A DNA stretch of 64,000 nt from Siderastrea siderea (taxonomy: Eukaryota; Cnidaria; Anthozoa; Scleractinia; Rhizangiidae), in contig OZ034979.1 in assembly GCA_964030785.1 (NCBI GenBank), forward strand, positions 39,094,984 to 39,158,983, in the 5' to 3' direction. Shown piece after piece: positions 22,345 through 34,981 of this stretch (the first letter of the stretch is position 1; every line of letters starts with the position of its first letter). The translations under genes and the position numbers were made by a program. The notes beneath the pieces were generated by a model. That model was not told the origin of the DNA. It did no database searches and worked only from the letters and a program-made list of their open reading frames with translations.

Positions 22345-24472
22345 CTATTGTAGACAGTGCAGATAGCTGTTCCTGCTGTAGACACTGTAGATAGCTGTTC
22401 CTACTGTAGACACTATAGATAGCTGTTCCTGCTGTAGACACTGTGGATAGCTGTTCGTATTGTAGACACTGCAGATACCTGTTCCTGCTGTAGACACTGT
22501 GGATAGCTGTTGCTGATGTAGACACTGTAGATACCTGTTCCTATTGTAGACACTGTAGATAGCTGTTCCTATTGTAGACACTGTAGATAGCTGTTCGTAC
22601 TGTAGACACTGTAGATAGCTGTTCCTACTGTAGACACTGTGGATAGCTGTTCCTATTGTAGACACTGCAAATAGCTGTTCCTGCTGTAGACACTGTAGAT
22701 AGCTGTTCCTACTGTAGACACTGTAGATAGCTGTTCCTGCTGTAGACACTGTGGATAGCTGCTCCTATTGTAGACACTGTAGATAGCTGCTCCTATTGTA
22801 GAAACTGTAGATAGCTGCTCCTATTGTAGACACTGTAGATAGCTGCTCCAACTGTGGACACTGTAGATAGCTGTTCTTATTGTAGACACTGTAGATAGCT
22901 GTTCCTATAATAGACACTGTAGATAGCTGTTCCTACTGTAGACACTGTAGATAGCTGTTCCCACTGTAGACACTATAGATAGCTGTTCCTATTGTAGACA
23001 CTGCAGATACCTGTTCCTACTGTAGACATTGTAGATAGCTGTTCCTATTGTAGACATTGTAGATAGCTGTTCCTGCTGTAGACACTGTGGATAGCTGCTC
23101 CTATTGTAGACACTGTAGATAGCTGCTCCTGTTGTAGACACTGTAGATAGCTGCTCCTATTGTAGACACTGTAGATAGCTGCTCCTACTGTAGACACTGT
23201 AGATAGCTGCTCCTATTGTAGACACTGTAGATAGCTGCTCCTATTGTAGACACTGTAGATAGCTGCTCCTACTGTAGACACTGTAGATAGCTGCTCCTAT
23301 TGTAGTCACTGTAGATAGCTGTTCCTATTGTAGACACTGTTGATAGCTGTTCCTATTGCAGACACTGTGGATAGCTGTTCCTATTGTAGTCACTGTGGAT
23401 CGCTGTTCCTATTGTAGACACTGCAGATACCGGTTCCTACTGCAGACACTGTAGATAGCTGTTCCTACTGTAGACACTGTGGATAGCTGTTCCTATTGTA
23501 GAAAGTGCAGATAGCTGTTCCTGCTGTAGACACTGTGGATAGCTGTTCCTATTGTAGACACTGTAGATAGCTGTTCCTGCTGTAGACACTGTGGATAGCG
23601 GTTCCTATTGTAGACACTGCAGATACCTGTTCCTGCTGTAGACACTGTGGATAGCTGTTCCTGATGTAGACACTGTAGATAGCTGTTCCTATTGTAGACA
23701 CTGTAGATAGCTGTTCCTATTGTAGACACTGTAGATAGCTGTTCCTACTGTAGACACTGTAGAAAGCTGTTCCTACTGTAGACACTGTGGATAGCTGTTC
23801 CTATTGTAGACACTGTTGATAGCTGTTCCTGCTGTAGACACTGTAGATAGCTGTTCCTACTGTAGACACTGTAGATAGCTGTTCCTGGTGTAGACACTGT
23901 GCATAGCTGCTCCTATTGTAGACACTGTAGATAGCTGCTCCTATTGTAGACACTGTAGATAGCTGCTCCTATTGTAGACACTGTAGATAGCTGCTCCTAC
24001 TGTGGACACTGTAGTTAGCTGCTCCTATTGTAGACACTGTAGATAGCTGTTCCTGCTGTAGACACTGTGGATAGCTGCTCCTATTGTAGACACTGTAGAT
24101 AGCTGTTCCTACTGTAGACACTGTAGATAGCTGTTCCTACTGTAGACACTGTGGATAGCTGTTCCTGCTCTAGACACTGCAGATAGCTGTTCCTATTGTA
24201 GACACTGCAGATAGCTGTTCCTGCTGTAGACACTGTGGATAGCTGCTCCTATTGTAGACACTGTAGAAAGCTGCTCCTACTGTAGACACTGTAGATAGCT
24301 GCTCCTATTGTAGACACTGTAGATAGCTGTTCCTACTTTAGACACTGTAGATAGCTGTTCCTATTGTAGTCACTGTGGATAGCTGTTCCTATTGTAGACA
24401 CTGCAGATACCTGTTCCTACTGTAGACACTGTAGATAGCTGTTCCTACTGTAGACACTGTGGTTAGCTGTTC
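22345..24472 (+). repeat. Higher-order repeat unit of about 2.1 kb in array 2
   Basis: The same variant pattern that starts at 22,345 returns at 24,473, which is 2,128 bp or 76 monomers later. Equivalent pairs start at 29,035/31,079 and 38,387/40,431 (2,044 bp, 73 monomers). Within each, a second pattern lies 1,148 bp (41 monomers) on (23,493; 30,183; 39,535). The array is thus built from 1.1-kb and 2.0-2.1-kb blocks. Confidence 0.8.
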
Positions 24473-25629
24473 CTATTGTAGACAGTGCAGATAGCTGTTC
24501 CTGCTGTAGACACTGTAGATACCTGTTCCTACTGTAGACACTGTAGATAGCTGTTCCTGCTGTAGACACTGTGGATAGCTGTTCCTATTGTAGACACTGC
24601 AGATACCTGTTCCTGCTGTAGACACTGTGGATAGCTGTTCCTGATGTAGACACTGTAGATAGCTGTTCCTATTGTAGACACTGTAGATAGCTGTTCCTAT
24701 TGTAGACACTGTAGATAGCTGTTCGTACTGTAGACACTGTAGATAGCTGTTCCTACTGTAGACACTGTGGATAGCTGTTCCTATTGTAGACACTGCAAAT
24801 AGCTGTTCCTGCTGTAGACACTGTAGATAGCTGTTCCTACTGTAGACACTGTAGATAGCTGTTCCTGCTGTAGACACTGTGGATAGCTGCTCCTATTGTA
24901 GACACTGTAGATAGCTGCTCCTATTGTAGAAACTGTAGATAGCTGCTCCTATTGTAGACACTGTAGATAGCTGCTCCTACTGTGGACACTGTAGATAGCT
25001 GTTCTTATTGTAGACACTGTAGATAGCTGTTCCTATAATAGACACTGTAGATAGCTTTTCCTACTGTAGACACTGTAGATAGCTGTTCCCACTGTAGACA
25101 CTATAGATAGCTGTTCCTACTGTAGACATTGTAGATAGCTGTTCCTATTGTAGACATTGTAGATAGCTGTTCCTGCTGTAGACACTGTGGATAGCTGCTC
25201 CTATTGTAGACACTGTAGATAGCTGCTCCTGTTGTAGACACTGTAGATAGCTGCTCCTATTGTAGACACTGTAGATAGCTGCTCCTACTGTAGACTGTAG
25301 ATAGCTGCTCCTATTGTAGACACTGTAGATAGCTGCTCCTATTGTAGACACTGTAGATAGCTGCTCCTACTGTAGACACTGTAGATAGCTGCTCCTATTG
25401 TAGTCACTGTAGATAGCTGTTCCTATTGTAAACACTGTTGATAGCTGTTCCTATTGCAGACACTGTGGATAGCTGTTCCTATTGTAGTCACTGTGGATAG
25501 CTGTTCCTATTGTAGACACTGCAGATACCGGTTCCTACTGCAGACACTGTAGATAGCTGTTCCTACTGTAGACACTGTGGATAGCTGTTCCTATTGTAGA
25601 AAGTGCAGATAGCTGTTCCTGCTGTAGAC

Positions 25630-28600
25630 ACTGTGGATAGCTGTTCCTATTGTAGACACTGTAGATAGCTGTTGCTGCTGTAGACACTGTGGATAGCTGT
25701 TCCTATTGTAGACACTGCAGATACCAGTTCCTGCTGTAGACACTGTGGATAGCTGTTCCTGATGTAGACACTGTAGATAGCTGTTCCTATTGTAGACACT
25801 GTAGATAGCTGTTCCTATTGTAGACACTGTAGATAGCTGTTCCTACTGTAGACACTGTAGAAAGCTGTTCCTACTGTAGACACTGTGGATAGCTGTTCCT
25901 ATTGTAGACACTGTTGATAGCTGTTCCTGCTGTAGACACTGTAGATAGCTGTTCCTACTGTAGACACTGTAGATAGCTGTTCCTGCTGTAGACACTGTGC
26001 ATAGCTGCTCCTATTGTAGAAACTGTAGATAGCTGCTCCTATTGTAGACACTGTAGATAGCTGCTCCTATTGTAGACACTGTAGATAGCTGCTCCTACTG
26101 TGGACACTGTAGTTAGCTGCTCCTATAGTAGACACTGTAGATAGCTGTTCCTGCTGTAGACACTGTGGATAGCTGCTCCTATTGTAGACACTGTAGATAG
26201 CTGTTCCTACTGTAGACACTGTAGATAGCTGTTCCTACTGTAGACACTGTGGATAGCTGTTCCTGCTGTAGACACTGCAGATAGCTGTTCCTATTGTAGA
26301 CACTGCAGATAGCTGTTCCTGCTGTAGACACTGTGGATAGCTGCTCCTATTGTAGACACTGTAGATAGCTGCTCCTATTGTAGACACTGTAGATAGCTGC
26401 TCCTACTGTAGACACTGTAGATAGCTGCTCCTATTGTAGACACTGTAGATAGCTGCTCCTATTGTAGACACTGTAGATAGCTGCTCCTACTGTAGACACT
26501 GTAGATAGCTGCTCTTATTGTAGACACTGTAGATAGCTGTTCCTACTTTAGACACTGTAGATAGCTGTTCCTATTGTAGTCACTGTGGATAGCTGTTCCT
26601 ATTGTAGACACTGCAGATACCTGTTCCTACTGTAGACACTGTACATAGCTGTTCCTACTGTAGACACTGTGGATAGCTTTTCCTATTGTAGACAGTGCAG
26701 ATAGCTGTTCCTGCTGTAGACACTGTGGATAGCTGTTCCTACTGTAGACACTGTAGATAGCTGTTCCTGCTGTAGACACTGTGGATAGCTGTTCCTATTG
26801 TAGACACTGCAGATACCTGTTCCTGCTGTAAACACTGTGGATAGCTGTTCCTGATGTAGACACTGTAGATAGCTGTTCCTATTGTAGACACTGTAGATAG
26901 CTGTTCCTATTGTAGACACTGTAGATAGCTGTTCCTACTGTAGACACTGTAGATAGCTGTTCCTACTGTAGACACTGTGGATAGCTGTTCCTATTGTAGA
27001 CACTGCAGATAGCTGTTGCTGCTGTAGACACTGTAGATAGCTGTTCCTACTGTAGACACTGTAGATAGCTGTTCCTGCTGTAGACACTGTGGATAGCTGC
27101 TCCTATTGTAGACACTGTAGATAGCTGCTCCTATTGTAGACACTGTAGATAGCTGTTCCTACTGTGGACACTGTAGATAGCTACTCCTATTGTAGACACT
27201 GTAGATAGCTGCTCCTATTGTAGACACTGTTGATAGCTGCTCGTACTGTGGACACTGTAGATAGCTACTCCTATTGTAGACACTGTAGATAGCTGCTCCT
27301 ATTGTAGACACTGTAGATAGCTGCTCCTACTGTAGACACTGTAGCTAGCTGCTCCTATTGTAGACACTGTAGATAGCTGTTCCTACTTTAGACACTGTAG
27401 ATAGCTGTTCCTATTGTAGTCACTGTAGATAGCTGTTCCTATTGTAGACACTGTTGATAGCTGTTCCTATTCAAGACACTGTGGATAGCTGTTCCTATTG
27501 TAGACACTGTAGATAGCTGTTCCTAGTGTAGACACTGTAGATAGCTGTTCCTACTGTAGACACTGTAGATAGCTGTTCCTAATGTAGACACTGTAGATAG
27601 CTGTTCCCATTGTAGACACTGTAGATAGCTGTTCCTACTGTAGACACTGTGGATAGCTGTTCCTATTGTAGACACTGTAGAGAACTGTTCCTGCTGTAGA
27701 CACTGTGGATAGCTGTTCCTATTGTAGACACTGCAGATACCTGTTCCTGTTGTAGACACTGTGGATAGCATTTCCTGATGTAGACACTGTAGATAGCTGT
27801 TCCTATTGTAGACACTGTAGATAGCTGTTCCTATTGTAGACACTGTAGATAGCTGTTCCTACTGTAGACACTGTAGATAGCTGTTCCTACTGTAGACACT
27901 GTGGATAGCTGTTCCTATTGTAGACACTGCAGATAGCTGTTCCAGCTGTAGAGACTGTAGATAGCTGCTCCTATTGTAGACACTGTAGATAGCTGCTCCT
28001 ATTGTAGACACTGTAGATAGCTGCTCCTACTGTAGACACTGTAGATAGCTGCTCCTATTGTAGACACTGTAGATAGCTGTTCCTATTGTAGACACTGTAG
28101 ATAGCTGCTCCTACTGTGGACACTGTAGATAGCTGCTCCTATTGTAGACACTGTAGATAGCTGCTCCTATTGTATACACTGTAGATAGCTGCTCCTACTG
28201 TAGACACTGTAGATAGCTGCTCCTATTGTAGACACTGTAGATAGCTGCTCCTATTGTAGACACTGCAGATAGCTGTTCCTGCTGTAGACACTGTAGATAG
28301 CTGCTCCTATTGTAGACACTGTAGATAGCTGCTCCTATTGTAGACACTGTAGATAGCTGCTCCTATTGTAGACACTGTAGATAGCTGCTCTTACTGTGGA
28401 CACTGTAGATAGCTGCTCCTATTGTAGACACTGTAGATAGCTGTTCCTGCTGTAGACACTGTGGATAGCTGCTCCTATTGTAGACACTGTAGATAGCTGT
28501 TCCTACTGTAGACACTGTAGATAGCTGTTCCTACTGAAGACACTGTGGATAGCTGTTCCTACTGTAGACACTGCAGATAGCTGTTCCTGCTGTAGACACT

Positions 28601-31600
28601 GTAGATAGCTGTTCCTACTGTAGACACTGTGGATAGCTGTTCCTGCTGTAGACACTGTAGATAGCTGTTCCTATTGTAGACACTGCATATAGCTGTTCCT
28701 GCTGTAGACACTGTGGATAGCTGCTCCTATTGTAGACACTGTAGATAGCTGCTCCTATTGTAGACACTGTAGATAGCTGCTCCTATTGTAGACACTGTAG
28801 ATAGCTGCTCCTATTGTAGACACTGTAGAAAGCTGCTCCTACTGTAGACACTGTAGATAGCTGCTCCTATTGTAGACACTGTAGATAGCTGTTCCTACTT
28901 TAGACACTGTAGATAGCTGTTCCTATTGTAGTCACTGTGGATAGCTGTTCCTATTGTAGACACTGCAGATACCTGTTCCTACTTTAGACACTGTAGATAG
29001 CTGTTCCTACTGTAGACACTGTGGATAGCTGTTCCTATTGTAGACAGTGCAGATAGCTGTTCCTGCTGTAGACACTGTAGATAGCTGTTCCTACTGTAGA
29101 CACTGTAGATAGCTGTTCCTGCTGTAGACACTGTGGATAGCTGTTCCTATTGTAGACACTGCAGATACGTGTTCCTGCTGTAGACACTGTGGATAGCTGT
29201 TCCTGATGTAGACACTGTAGATAGCTGTTCCTATTGTAGACACTGTAGATAGCTGTTCCTATTGTAGACACTGTAGATAGCTGTTCGTACTGTAGACACT
29301 GTAGATAGCTGTTCCTACTGTAGACACTGTGGATAGCTGTTCCTATTGTGGACACTGCAAATAGCTGTTCCTGCTGTAGACACTGTAGATAGCTGTTCCT
29401 ACTGTAGACACTGTAGATAGCTGTTCCTGCTGTAGACACTGTGGAGAGCTGCTCCTATTGTAGACACTGTAGATAGCTGCTCCTATTGTAGAAACTGTAG
29501 ATAGCTGCTCCTATTGTAGACACTGTAGATAGCTGCTCCTACTGTGGACACTGTAGATAGCTGTTCTTATTGTAGACACTGTAGATAGCTGTTCCTATAA
29601 TAGACACTGTAGATAGCTGTTCCTACTGTAGACACTGTAGATAGCTGTTCCCACTGTAGACACTATAGATAGCTGTTCCTATTGTAGACACTGCAGATAC
29701 CTGTTCCTACTTTAGACATTGTAGATAGCTGTTCCTATTGTAGACATTGTAGATAGCTGTTCCTGCTGTAGACACTGTGGATAGCTGCTCCTATTGTAGA
29801 CACTGTAGATAGCTGCTCCTGTTGTAGACACTGTAGATAGCTGCTCCTATTGTAGACACTGTAGATAGCTGCTCCTACTGTAGACACTGTAGATAGCTGC
29901 TCCTATTGTAGACACTATAGATAGCTGCTCCTATTGTAGACACTGTAGATAGCTGCTCCTACTGTAGACACTGTAGATAGCTGCTCCTATTGTAGTCACT
30001 GTAGATAGCTGTTCCTATTGTAGACACTGTTGATAGCTGTTCCTATTGCAGACACTGTGGATAGCTGTTCCTATTGTAGTCACTGTGGATAGCTGTTCCT
30101 ATTGTAGACACTGCAGATACCGGTTCCTACTGCAGACACTGTAGATAGCTGTTCCTACTGTAGACACTGTGGATAGCTGTTCCTATTGTAGAAAGTGCAG
30201 ATAGCTGTTCCTGCTGTAGACACTGTGGATTGCTGTTCCTATTGTAGACACTGTAGATAGCTGTTCCTGCTGTAGACACTGTGGATAGCTGTTCCTATTG
30301 TAGACACTGCAGATACCTGTTCCTGCTGTAGACACTGTGGATAACTGTTCCTGATGTAGACACTGTAGATAGCTGTTCCTATTGTAGACAATGTAGATAG
30401 CTGTTCCTATTGTAGACACTGTGGATAGCTGTTCCTGCTGTAGACACTGTAGATAGTTGTTCCTACTGTAGACACTGTAGATAGCTGTTCCTGCTGTAGA
30501 CACTGTGCATAGCTGCTCCTATTGTAGACACTGTAGATAGCTGCTCCTATTGTAGACACTGTAGATAGCTGCTCCTATTGTAGACACTGTAGATAGCTGC
30601 TCCTACTGTGGACACTGTAGTTAGCTGCTCCTATTGTAGACACTGTAGATAGCTGTTCCTGCTGTAGACACTGTGGATAGCTGCTCCTATTGTAGACACT
30701 GTAGATAGCTGTTCCTACTGTAGACACTGTAGATAGCTGTTCCTACTGTAGACACTGTGGATAGCTGTTCCTGCTGTAGACACTGCAGATAGCTGTTCCT
30801 ATTGTAGACACTGCAGATAGCTGTTCCTGCTGTAGACACTGTGGATAGCTGCTCCTATTGTAGACACTGTAGAAAGCTGCTCCTACTGTAGACACTGTAG
30901 ATAGCTGCTCCTATTGTAGACACTGTAGATAGGTGTTCCTACTTTAGACACTGTAGATAGCTGTTCCTATTGTAGTCACTGTGGATAGCTGTTCCTATTG
31001 TAGACACTGCAGATACCTGTTCCTACTGTAGACACTGTAGATATTTGTTCCTACTGTAGACACTGTGGTTAGCTGTTCCTATTGTAGACAGTGCAGATAG
31101 CTGTTCCTGCTGTAGACACTGTAGATAGCTGTTCCTACTGTAGACACTGTAGATAGCTGTTCCTGCTGTAGACACTGTGGATAGCTGTTCCTATTGTAGA
31201 CACTGCAGATACCTGTTCCTGCTGTAGACACTGTGGATAGCTGTTCCTGATGTAGACACTGTAGATAGCTGTTCCTATTGTAGACACTGTAGATAGCTGT
31301 TCCTATTGTAGACACTGTAGATAGCTGTTCGTACTGTAGACACTGTAGATAGCTGTTCCTACTGTAGACACTGTGGATAGCTGTTCCTATTGTAGACACT
31401 GCAAATAGCTGTTCCTGCTGTAGACACTGTAGATAGCTGTTCCTACTGTAGACACTGTAGATTGCTGTTCCTGCTGTAGACACTGTGGATAGCTGCTCCT
31501 ATTGTAGACACTGTAGATAGCTGCTCCTATTGTAGAAACTGTAGATAGCTGCTCCTATTGTAGACACTGGAGATAGCTGCTCCTACTGTGGACACTGTAG

Positions 31601-34415
31601 ATAGCTGTTCTTATTGTAGACACTGTAGATAGCTGTTCCTATAATAGACACTGTAGATAGCTGTTCCTACTGTAGACACTGTAGATAGCTGTTCCCACTG
31701 TAGACACTATAGATAGCTGTTCCTATTGTAGACAGTCCAGATACCTGTTCCTACTGTAGACATTGTAGATAGCTGTTCCTATTGTAGACATTGTAGATAG
31801 CTGTTCCTGCTGTAGACACTGTGGATAGCTGCTCCTATTGTAGACACTGTAGATAGCTGCTCCTGTTGTAGACACTGTAGATAGCTGCTCCTATTGTAGA
31901 CACTGTAGATAGCTGCTCCTACTGTAGACACTGTAGATAGCTGCTCCTATTGTAGACACTGTAGATAGCTGCTCCTATTGTAGACACTGTAGATAGCTGC
32001 TCCTACTGTAGACACTGTAGATAGCTGCTCCTATTGTAGTCACTGTAGATGGCTGTTCCTATTGTAGACACTGTTGATAGCTGTTCCTATTGCAGACACT
32101 GTGGATAGCTGTTCCTATTGTAGTCACTGTGGATAGCTGTTCCTATTGTAGACACTGCAGATACCGGTTCCTACTGCAGACACTGTAGATAGCTGTTCCT
32201 ACTGTAGACACTGTGGATAGCTGTTCCTATTGTAGAAAGTGCAGATAGCTGTTCCTGCTGTAGACACTGTGGATAGCTGTTCCTATTGTAGACACTATAG
32301 ATAGCTGTTCCTGCTGTAGACACTGTGGATAGCTGTTCCTATTGTAGACACTGCAGATACCTGTTCCTGCTGTAGACACTGTGGATAGCTGTTCCTGATG
32401 TAGACACTGTAGATAGCTGTTCCTATTGTAGACACTGTAGATAGCTGTTCCTATTGTAGACACTGTAGATAGCTGTTCCTACTGTAGACACTGTAGAAAG
32501 CTGTTCCTAATTTAGACACTGTGGATAGCTGTTCCTATTGTAGACACTGTTGATAGCGGTTCCTGCTGTAGACACTGTAGATAGCTGTTCCTACTGTAGA
32601 CACTGTAGATAGCTGTTCCTGCTGCAGACACTGTGCATAGCTGCTTCTATTGTAGACACTGTAGATAGCTGCTCCTATTGTAGACACTGTAGATCGCTGC
32701 TCCTATTGTAGACACTGTAGATAGCTGCTCCTACTGTGGACACTGTAGTTAGCTGCTCCTATTGTAGACACTGTAGATAGCTGTTCCTGCTGTAGACACT
32801 GTGGATAGCTGCTCCTATTGTAGACACTGTAGATAGCTGTTCCTACTGTAGACACTGTAGATAGCTGTTCCTACTGTAGACACTGTGGATAGCTGTTCCT
32901 GCTGTAGACACTGCAGATAGCTGTTCCTATTGTAGACACTGCAGATAGCTGTTCCTGCTGTAGACACTGTGGATAGCTGCTCCTATTGTAGACACTGTAG
33001 ATAGCTGCTCCTATTGTAGACACTGTAGATAGCTGCTCCTACTGTAGACACTGTAGATAGCTGCTCCTATTGTAGACACTGTAGATAGCTGCTCCTATTG
33101 TAGACACTGTAGATAGCTGCTCCTACTGTAGACACTGTAGATAGCTGCTCTTATTGTAGACACTGTAGATAGCTGTTCCTACTTTAGACACTGTAGATAG
33201 CTGTTCCTATTGTAGTCACTGTGGATAGCTGTTCCTATTGTAGACACTGCAGATACCTGTTCCTACTGTAGACACTGTAGATAGCTGTTCCTACTGTAGA
33301 CACTGTGGATAGCTGTTCCTATTGTAGACAGTGCAGATAGCTGTTCCTGCTGTAGACACTGTAGATAGCTGTTCCTACTGTAGACACTGTAGATAGCTGT
33401 TCCTGCTGTAGACACTGTGGATAGCTGTTCCTATTGTAGACACTGCAGATACCTGTTCCTGCTGTAGACACTGTGGATAGCTGTTCCTGATGTAGACACT
33501 GTAGATAGCTGTTCCTATTGTAGACACTGTAGATAGCTGTTCCTATTGTAGACACTGTAGATAGCTGTTCCTACTGTAGACACTGTAGATAGCTGTTCCT
33601 ACTGTAGACACTGTGGATAGCTGTTCCTATTGTAGACACTGCAGATAGCTGTTCCTGCTGTAGACACTGTAGATAGCTGTTCCTACTGTAGACACTGTAG
33701 ATAGCTGTTCCTGCTGTAGACACTGTGGATAGCTGCTCCTATTGTAGACACTGTAGATAGCTGCTCCTATTGTAGACACTGTAGATAGCTGTTCCTACTG
33801 TGGACACTGTAGATAGCTACTCCTATTGTAGACACTGTAGATAGCTGCTCCTATTGTAGACACTGTAGATAGCTGCTCGTACTGTGGACACTGTAGATAG
33901 CTACTCCTATTGTAGACACTGTAGATAGCTGCTCCTATTGTAGACACTGTAGATAGCTGCTCCTACTGTAGACACTGTAGATAGCTGCTCCTATTGTAGA
34001 CACTGTAGATAGCTGTTCCTACTTTAGACACTGTAGATAGCTGTTCCTATTGTAGTCACTGTAGATAGCTGTTCCTATTGTAGACACTGTTGATAGCTGT
34101 TCCTATTGCAGACACTGTGGATAGCTGTTCCTATTGTAGACACTGTAGATAGCTGTTCCTAGTGTAGACACTGTAGATAGCTGTTCCTACTGTAGACACT
34201 GTAGATAGCTGTTCCTAATGTAGACACTGTAGATAGCTGTTCCCATTGTAGACACTGTAGACAGCTGTTCCTACTGTAGACACTGTGGATAGCTGTTCCT
34301 ATTGCAGACACTGTAGATAGCTGTTCCTACGGTAGACACTGTGGATAGCTGTTCCTACTGTAGACACTGTAGATAGCTGTTCCTATTGTAGACACTGTAG
34401 ATAGCTGTTCCTATT
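25630..34415 (+). repeat. Macrorepeat copy A (8.8 kb) of array 2
   Basis: Variant patterns throughout this stretch reappear exactly 9,352 bp (334 monomers) later: 26,683/36,035, 27,523/36,875, 29,035/38,387, 30,183/39,535, 31,079/40,431, 32,227/41,579 and 33,319/42,671. Three of the seven translated stretches (78-134 codons) that I compared are identical and the others differ at one residue, so the copies are nearly identical. Confidence 0.85.
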
Positions 34416-34891
34416 GTAGACACTGTTGATAGCTGTTCCTGCTGTAGACACTGTGCATAGCTGCTCCTATTGTAGACACTGTAGATAGCTGCTCCTATTG
34501 TAGACACTGTAGATAGCTGCTCCTATTGTAGACACTGTAGATAGCTGTTCCTATTGTAGACACTGTTGATAGCTGTTCCTATTGCAGACACTGTGGATAG
34601 CTGTTCCTATTGTAGACACTGTAGATAGCTGTTCCTAGTGTAGACACTGTAGATAGCTGTTCCTACTGTAGACACTGTAGATAGCTGTTCCTAATGTAGA
34701 CACTGTAGATAGCTGTTCCCATTGTAGACACTGTAGACAGCTGTTCCTACTGTAGACACTGTGGATAGCTGTTCCTATTGCAGACACTGTAGATAGCTGT
34801 TCCTACGGTAGACACTGTGGATAGCTGTTCCTACTGTAGACACTGTAGATAGCTGTTCCTATTGTAGACACTGTAGATAGCTGTTCCTATT
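34065..34891 (+). repeat. Nested 476-bp duplication at the macrorepeat junction
   Basis: The variant series AGTG-AATG-CCCATTG-ACGG in 34,065-34,415 recurs at 34,541-34,891, a shift of 476 bp (17 monomers). The series occurs only once at the end of copy B, where the following sequence matches the second of these two units (offset 8,876 bp, 317 monomers). Confidence 0.8.
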
Positions 34892-34981
34892 GTAGAGACT
34901 GTAGATAGCTGTTCCCACTGTAGACGCTGTAGATAGCTGTTCCCACGGTAGACACTGTAGATAGTTGTTCCTACTGTAGAC

